Part shown: positions 57,369 to 64,000 of the stretch, in pieces | Layout of the letters: every line of letters begins with the position of its first letter | Numbering within the stretch: position 1 is the stretch's first letter | Assembly: GCA_002914805.1 (NCBI GenBank) | Contig: JXTB01000033.1 | Coordinates: forward strand, 303,953-367,952 | Source: Parasponia andersonii | Lineage: Eukaryota; Streptophyta; Magnoliopsida; Rosales; Cannabaceae | Length of the DNA stretch: 64,000 nucleotides | Direction: 5' to 3' | Translations under genes and position numbers: made by a program | The notes under the pieces: generated by a model | The model's input: only the letters and a program-made list of their open reading frames with translations | Database searches by the model: none | What the model was told of the DNA's origin: nothing

Positions 57369-57964
57369 GATTTGTGGTATCTTCTCTCGTTTTTATCATC
57401 TGCTGTTGTTTTTTTTACTTTAATCATTTCATTGTCATTTAAATATAGGACATTTGTCGTTTAAGAATCGTCGTTTGTCGAACTTTATATCATTTCTTGA
57501 TTTCTTGTTAAGAGATTTTGTCTCCTGAGCTGTCATTCTCTGAAGTTTGTCCTTATCGTTCTTATGATGGCCTGCATAAAAAAAAAAGATAGATTTATTT
57601 ATATTAAGGATAAACATGAAAAGTACTAAAGAGCCCTTATTTAAATAGAATTTTGGGATTAATTTAGTAAAGCAATATTTGGCTTCCTTAAGATATCCTA
57701 AGAGTTTAATAAACTGCCTAGTTTTATTGCTCTATAGAAGAGAACAAATGAGAGTACAAAAAAAGAAGAAGAAAGATTAATTGTTATTCTCTTAAGGTAA
57801 TAAACTCAACATTATCAAATATTATATTATTAATCGGGAATAATATTGTGTTATTAATCGGGAATTTTTGAGGTTAATTCATTATTTAAAGTTTAGAATT
57901 TTTTAAGTATCTATTTATTTTAGTCATTATTCTAGGGATGATTTATAAAGTGATTTATCTCGCT
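57369..57964. other. AT-rich DNA
   Basis: Could be internal sequence of the possible copia remnant; no domain is readable. A 27-base repeat unit (TATTATTAATCGGGAAT) occurs twice near 57825-57870. Confidence 0.4.
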
Positions 57965-58290
57965 ATAAGGTTTAAAATAAGACCAAAATTACATGATTTG
58001 AATATGTGGATTAAAAGTTATAGATTTTTTAGTTTTAGTCTAAGATGGTAAAACATAGCAGAGATTCCAACTAACTTTTCAAGAAAGTATTGTTAGTCTA
58101 CTAGGGTCACATTTGATATAGTTGGAAAGGTTAAATATAACTTGTTAAAAACGGACATAAAACCAGAGAGATATAGCTTTTTGAAACAAATCTTACGAAT
58201 CTAGAGAAATTTAATCTCTCAACATTTAGAGTGAAATATTGCAGCTACTTGCTCAGCTATGTGGGGCCCATTTATAGACTCCATAGATAT
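57965..58290 (-). repeat. Diverged repeat, inverted partner of 54931-55260
   Basis: In reverse complement it reads GAGTCTATAAATGGGCCCCA, then a block resembling TTGAAAAGTTAGTTGGAA, then TATAACTTTTAATCCACA, in the same order as the left copy. Confidence 0.65.
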
Positions 58291-58599
58291 ATTCTTGGTA
58301 TTTTTAGGACCTCTATTATTTGTAGAAATTATTCCCAAAGTTTCATAATTTTTAGAATTTAATTAGAATTGTTATTAGTTTACAATGTCAAGGTTATATA
58401 AGAGAGTCTAACGAACGTATCAAGTGTGCATGGGCAACGGAGAAGATATTTTTCTAAGTCTATTTAAGATATGTCTCAAGTATTTAATGATCATGTATGA
58501 TTTTTGACGAGTGTGTATTTTACTCACAAATTAAGTGTTGTCCAAGTTCAAATAATTATAAGTTTTTAAGCATTTGTATTTTTTTAATATTGTTTTATG

Positions 58600-60060
58600 T
58601 TTTGGGATAGAAAATAAGAAATTGACGCTTATGTATATTTGGCACTCAAAAGGAGAAATTTATGAAGTCATTAATAGCCGAAATAATGCCCGGAACATCA
58701 AAGAGAATTAAAAAGCTCAATTGGACTAGCAGCTAGGCACCGTGGTACCCAAAAATGGGCACCACGGTACCTTAGCTCCAAAGCACTGGTACTGGGTGCC
58801 CAGAAAGTGGCACTACAATTCCTTAACACTAGAAACATTGGTGCTGCAGTGCTAGAAATAGACACCGTGGTGAAAGTTCGTTTTTCAGCCAACGCATAAG
58901 ATATGTTTTCTCCAGTTTGCAGCTATGTGTCTACTTATTTTTGGCCAACTTTAAGGGTTATTTTTGACTCTTGATCTAAAACCAATGGATGGTTAGATAT
59001 CTTCCTTTCTTAGGTCATTTTTCGTGCTCTTTAAATACACGCTTTAGCTTCCATTTCAAAGTGTGGAGAGTTGGAGAAAAAGCAAATCTTTGAGAGCTGA
59101 AAAATCTTAGAGAAAGAGAGTTTTAGAGCTGAAATTTGGAGAGGATACTTAAGAAAGATACTTAAAGAATTGAATGTTTGAAATTCTACCTTCACAAAAG
59201 AGTATTCTCTTCCTCTTTCTCACCCTATTCTTATTTGAATTTTGTACTGAGTATATTGTATAATTTGTTTGGAATATTGAAATTCGTTATGAGATTAACC
59301 ATTTATTCTACTATACTCGGATTGATTATCTATCTTAGGATTTGATGTGCCTTTTTTATACTTTTTTTTATATATATTTTGTTAATTATTTGGCTTATTT
59401 TCCATTATCAATTTATTTATATTTCTTCTTACTTATTGCCTCTAATTTATGTGGCCAATAAATTAGTTGAACTTAGTTTGTGATTTTGATACTTGAGAGA
59501 GTTTGATTTCATAAACTGAAATTAAGAAATATAGTTTAGGTTATTGTGAGACCGAAAGGAAATCAACACCTAGATTATCAAATCAGGAAGTTCTTAAGGG
59601 CTAAAACTTAATGAGTACTTAAAGAGATAGGTTAGATAGAGATATCAACTTGGATACTTAAGTCTATTATCTCATTTGACACTCAAGAAAGGGAATGAGG
59701 TTAAATTAGGTCCCTTAATTAGTGAATTTAATTGAATTAGGCTAGTAATTGCTTAATTTGACAAAGTTAGAAGTCATTAAGGGAAATAATATCCTTAATA
59801 CATTCGTGCATAGTAATTATCTATATTTTATTAACGCTTTATTCTTTTGATCTTTGTTTTTATTTGTTTATTTTTATATTCATTTAGATTTTATTCCTAA
59901 ATAAAGTTGGGTTGCAATAGTTCCGGTACTTAGTGATAGTTTGACATCCAATCTTCGTGGATCGTGTCTTTTTACAGCGATACTAGTTAATTCTAGGATT
60001 TACTAAACTTGCTGGGTTAGTTAATAGGAGGTAATTATAAATGTTAATTTGGTATTGGAC
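58600..60060 (+). mobile_element. Possible LTR-retroelement remnant without coding sequence
   Basis: The layout is promoter-like: a hairpin-rich stretch at 58735-58830, CTTTAAATACACGC near 59030, a purine-rich leader near 59060-59150, then AT-rich DNA ending in a block around 59920-60010 (TTCGTGGATCGTGTC). That last block resembles sequence after the LTR in some plant retroelements. No LTR pair or target duplication was found. Confidence 0.3.
58735..58772. repeat. 16-base imperfect hairpin with KpnI-type palindromes
   Basis: Arms AGGCACCGTGGTACCC and GGGCACCACGGTACCT pair at 14 of 16 positions across an AAAAAT loop. A related GGTGCCC / GGGCACC motif recurs to 58800. Confidence 0.8.
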
Positions 60061-60149
60061 ATTTATTTCCAACGAATAAACATTTTTCGATTTTTATTAT
60101 GATAATAGGTATTTCAAAGGTTATGTTAATTATTTTGATTAAATATGAA

Positions 60150-61320
60150 AAGCAAACGAGATAAGTAATATTTTGTCCCCTCTAGTAATTTTTTGTACAA
60201 AAACTAAATATCTTATTGCTTCTAATAAACTTATGTTTATAAAGTATTTTATTAAAAATATGATTTCATGTGAAAATATACTTTTTGTAAATAAGTTCAT
60301 TTATTAAAAAAAATTGTTTTACTGAAATAATCGCTTTGTCTGAAAAATATTTTGATTCTATCTAATAATTATTTTGTACAAAAATATAGATCAAGTCTTT
60401 GACATTATTATTGAACATTGTTATATGAAGATTATTTAGAAATGATTACAATAATATAATGAGAAAAGTGAAATTATTTTTGAACTGTTATCCTATATAA
60501 ATATATTTCAAAACTCTCTTCAGTGACTATACAATGTAGACCCATTTCACAGGGGTTATACGTGGATAGTATATATTGAATGTGTGCTTAACTACAAGAA
60601 TTAAATATAGTAAATGTGAATTAAATATAGTAAATGTGGACCTACCTATAGAGGTCAAATGTAGTAAATGTGGACCTACTTATAAAGGTTAAATGTAATA
60701 AATGTAGACCTAGTCACAAGAGTTATGTGTGGCCATAATCACCAAAAATTGCTAAAAAGCTATTTGAAAGCGTTACTAATTATCAAATGAGAGCGAAACA
60801 ACATATTACAAAAACCTACTTCATGTTTTTGTTAAAGTGACTTTTCAAATAATCTTATTTGATTATCTTGAAAATTATTACATTCTGGAATTGATTTTGT
60901 TTTGAAATATATTATCTAATCTTTTTAAGGGATATATACTTAATCTAGCTAGTTAAGATTACTAGTTACTTACTGAGCTTCTAATTCACTCTTTTGTTTT
61001 TTTTTCCTCTTAAGTTTTAAAGATCGTTAATTAAAAGGTTCACTAAAGGAGAACTTATCTAGATAATTCGGATGCATTTGAGTCTATGAGTAAAAGAAGG
61101 AAAGTCATTCATTTTTATTGAGAAAACATGAAGACTGGAAAAGTGAACTAGCACAATTTATTAGTTTACGGTATGTATTTTGTATAATTAATTTTTAATA
61201 TTTAGAAACTTAATAGAATTATTGAGTTATACAAGATTTATTGGTATTTATTAGAGTTTAATTATTCTTTATTTTTGTAACTTATAGATAGATGTCTTGC
61301 ATATTTATAAAGTTTTACCT
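60150..61320 (+). repeat. Dispersed repeat, copy B (pairs with 15603-16725)
   Basis: Same orientation and order of landmarks as copy A. The core has more copies of the TAAATGTGGACCTA(C/G) unit, at about 60611-60710, showing repeat-number change between copies. No coding sequence. Confidence 0.75.
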
Positions 61321-61549
61321 TATATATACGCAGCGCACATCCTCCAGAATGGGTGTGTGACAATTTTGAAATACTATATAGAAGAACTTTTCATTTTAAA
61401 AATTTTCATGATTTTGTTCTTTGGCAAATTTTTTCTTTAATTTTTTTTAACAATTTGTCGTTTTGTTAATGTAAGTGATCACTATCTGATTGTCTCTTTA
61501 TGAGATGTTGTCATTCGCTCTAAGATTTGGTCAACATTTTTCAACAGTT

Positions 61550-62260
61550 AATGGTTGTAGACATAGTCATTCTTGTTCTGAATTTTGTCATTATGGTCAC
61601 CTCTGGAATTCTTTTTTTCCGTTAAGTGTCATTTCTAGGATATTTTCTTGTTTCCTGTTATGTCATAAGCGAATTATCATACTATAGGCACAAATGGTTG
61701 TAGACCCGGTCATTCTTTTTCTGAACTTTGTCATTGTGGTTGCCTTTGGAATTTTTGTTTTTTTTGTTGAGTTAAGTGTCGTTTCTAGAATATTTTCTTT
61801 GTTTTTTCAAATATGTCACAAGTGAATTATCATACTACAGACAAAATAAAAAGGCTTTATGGCAAAAATAGTCCATAAACTATCCAACTTAGAATAATTT
61901 GATCTCAAAGTTCTAATTTTAGTTATTAAGTCTTTTGAGTTTTTTAATTACATGTAATTAGGATATTTTCTTGTTTCCTGTTATGTCACAAGTGAATTAT
62001 CATGCTACAGGCAAAAATGGTTATAGACGTAGTCATTCTTTTTCTAAACTTTGTCATTGTGGTCGCCTTTGGAAGTTTTGTTTTTTTGTTGAGTTAAGTG
62101 TCGTTTCTAGGATTTTTTTTTCAAGTGAATTGTCATACTACAGACAAAAAGGAAAGGCTTTATGGCACAAATGGTCCATAAATTATCCAACTTAGAATAA
62201 TTTGATCACAAAGTTCTAATTTTAGTAATTATGTCTTTGAGATTTTTAATTACATATAAT
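61550..62260 (+). repeat. Nested tandem repeats of about 150 and 110 bases
   Basis: Three copies of a unit with AATGGTT(G/A)TAGAC, GTCATTCTT, GAA(C/T)TTTGTCATT, GTTAAGTGTC(A/G)TTTCTAG and GTGAATTATCAT start at about 61549, 61692 and 62007. A second unit, GGCTTTATGGCA(A/C)AAAT(A/G)GTCCATAAA through TTTTAATTACAT, occurs at 61853-61955 and 62155-62255. The arrangement suggests a duplication of a larger segment of about 300 bases. Confidence 0.85.
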
Positions 62261-62725
62261 ATTATTTAGTTTCTGAACCGTCTAAATTATAATATATTAT
62301 TAAAATTTCTAATGTAAAATACCCATAAAGAATATATATATATATATATAGTAATATCTGAAAGTGGATTTGAGAGGTAATTTCGAAATTTTGAAAATAA
62401 AAAATAACAACCACAAAAAAGAAAAATATCTAAATTTGTAATTCGAAGAACTCTTGAAAAAAAAAAAAATAGTACCACAATTATTCCCTTTGAAATCTTT
62501 TTGTGTAGTTTATTTTCTATTAGATGCATTTTAAGTGCTATTACATGTTCTTCATGTATTATTTTACGTTAGAAATTTAAAAATACATTGTATTTTGAAA
62601 AGTTCATGAGCTAAATTGCCTGAAATTAAAAGATTAAAAGACTTATTTTTCAAAATTAAAACTCCAAGGACCCAAATATCACTAGTGACATAGTTCAAAG
62701 ATCATTTGTGACACTAACCCCAAAA
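62155..62725. mobile_element. Candidate inverted-repeat element (MITE or MULE-like)
   Basis: The left arm has GGCACAAATGGTCCATAAAT and the right arm, reverse-complemented, has TGTCACAAATGATCTTTGAA; both go on to a GTTCTAATTTTA or GTTTTAATTTTG motif and an AAGTC(T)TTT block. A second, older copy of the left arm is at 61853. A (TA)n run (62333-62350) lies inside. Ends and duplication are not certain. Confidence 0.5.
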
Positions 62726-63253
62726 AAAAAAAAAAAAAAGTGAATTATCACACAAGCACCAAAACTTCCGTTTTACCAATTTCAAAATTTTATAAATATT
62801 TTTGACTAGTTGAAAACCAGTGTTCATTAACGCCACTGAAAGTTAGCATCTTTAAATATCAGTAGGTGATCACTCATATTCATATATAGGCCTATTGATT
62901 GTATATATTTATTGAGGGTTAATATCATTTCGGGTCCCAACTTTTATCTCATGTACTATACTTTAGATCCCTACTTTTTTTTTTTTTTTTTCAAAAGAAG
63001 CTTTTAATTTCCTAACTTACTATTTTTATTTTGCTTAGGTCCATTTTAGTCATTTTGTTAAAATCGGCCGTAAAACCTCACATGCTGGCTATATGCTCGT
63101 TTTTGCAACCCGAACTCGAGTCTTGTCGACCTCGAGGCTTGAGCTGAACCTCTAGCCATTTTCGAAACTTAGTAGCCTTTTTTAAAACTGAAAGATTTAG
63201 AGGATCAATTTCGTTGATTTCCAGTTTTAGTCATCCAATCCATTAAAACCACG
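62726..63253. other. Repeat-derived DNA, host of the third Tat insertion
   Basis: TTAATATCATTTCGGGTCCC at about 62922 looks like the edge of a common plant inverted-repeat element; it is cut at 63253 by the third LTR. No gene is seen. Confidence 0.4.
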
Positions 63254-64000
63254 TGTTGTGCAGTCTAAAATCCTATATGTTAGTCAATACTATAAAAAAA
63301 AAGGTTGATTAAGTGAGTCTCAGATCATATAAGTAAGATTAAGTGCGACCTCTTCCAAAAGAGTTACGCGTGACCTCTACTGCATAAGTTAGTACGACCT
63401 CTTCTAAAAGAGTTACGTGCGACCTCCTCCGAACGAGTTAAGTGCGACCAGAATGAAAAGTAGACTAGTTTACACTTCGTCAAACGGTAACTTACAAAGA
63501 AAGGGAAACAAAAGTTTCTTTTTAAAGATCGACCAGTCATTTCATTTAAATGATTACCCAGTTATATTGTGACTCAAATTGTATTGCCCAGTTATACAGT
63601 TACCCATTCTCACAATTGGGAAACATTGAGCTATTCTTACCTATATAAAGGGAGTTCAATATTTTAGTGAGGGATCTTGGACTTTTTCTGATCTTGAGAG
63701 GCTGGGGTAGGGAATCTTTGATCTTTGGATCTTTTGGAGATTTTGGAAGAACCTTTTAAACTCTTGTTTTTTCTTTCCAGATAACACATTGTAATTTTGA
63801 GCTCTTGTAATTCTCCAGAAAATAGTAAAAAACAGTAGACGTAAGCTCATCTTTTTTTGGAGTGAACCACTATAAAATTCTTGTCTCTTTATTTGCTTTA
63901 GTTAATAAACCATTTTCACACACAAGCCACATCTTGTAATTTTCCTAAATTTATTGTTGACAAAACCTCCGTCAATAATTGCCGCTAGAAGGAGGGCTAT
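63254..64000 (+). mobile_element. Third Tat-family element: 5' LTR and start, cut by right edge
   Basis: The LTR starts TGTTGTGCAGTC at 63254 and ends CCTCCGTCAATA at 63977, about 724 bases. It is homologous to the LTRs of the element at 39841-50759 but longer and clearly diverged. TATATAA is at 63642-63648. The primer-binding site (TTGCCGCTAGAAGGAGGG) starts at 63979. The same orientation as the second element. Internal sequence lies beyond the window. Confidence 0.9.

Noticed and set aside
58698-58892. 64-codon minus-strand open frame
   Set aside because: It spans the hairpin block and has no similarity to known proteins.

Overview
The window reads as nuclear DNA of a flowering plant, most likely a eudicot. 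It is AT-rich, has spliced genes of plant-specific families (IQD, GRF), a canonical miR396 site, and many plant-type retrotransposons and MITEs. Nothing in it allows a species call. No RNA gene, CRISPR array or bacterial-type operon was seen.

Four host genes are supported. A glutaredoxin-domain protein with an MGC N-terminus (12754-13716, +), a five-exon calmodulin-binding IQD protein (23677-25746, +), a four-exon growth-regulating factor with QLQ and WRC domains and an miR396 site (28548-26618, -), and a single-exon coiled-coil protein resembling BRANCHLESS TRICHOME (38466-37318, -). IQD and GRF are convergent, with about 870 bases between their stop codons. The genes look independently transcribed, and nothing in the sequence ties them into one pathway. 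GRF is a transcription factor acting with GIF co-activators; IQD and BLT-like proteins belong to families linked to cytoskeleton and cell shape.

Most of the rest is mobile DNA. Bases 1-8141 are a decayed Tat-lineage Ty3/gypsy element on the minus strand that runs off the left edge; its integrase block is inverted and a piece of gag is duplicated in inverted orientation. Bases 39841-50759 are a complete but dead Tat-lineage element (+) with two LTRs, an approximate 5-base target duplication, broken gag-pol and an antisense extra ORF. A third element of that family starts at 63254 and runs off the right edge. A solo LTR of 2267 bases with a perfect CTCCA duplication lies at 18979-21245. A decayed Ty1-copia pol fragment lies at 10225-11028.

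Small inverted-repeat elements are frequent: a MULE-like foldback element (17241-18535), a PIF/Harbinger-type MITE with TTA duplication (29972-30361), a hAT-type MITE with 8-base duplication (52865-53517) carrying a possible SINE, and several with less certain ends. Bases 33820-36900 are a GC-richer relic without readable coding sequence. From 50765 to 63253 I see only repeats and AT-rich DNA.

I did not find a clearly new biological system. The best leads are the rearranged Tat element, the antisense ORFs, and a few repeat families shared between distant parts of the window.
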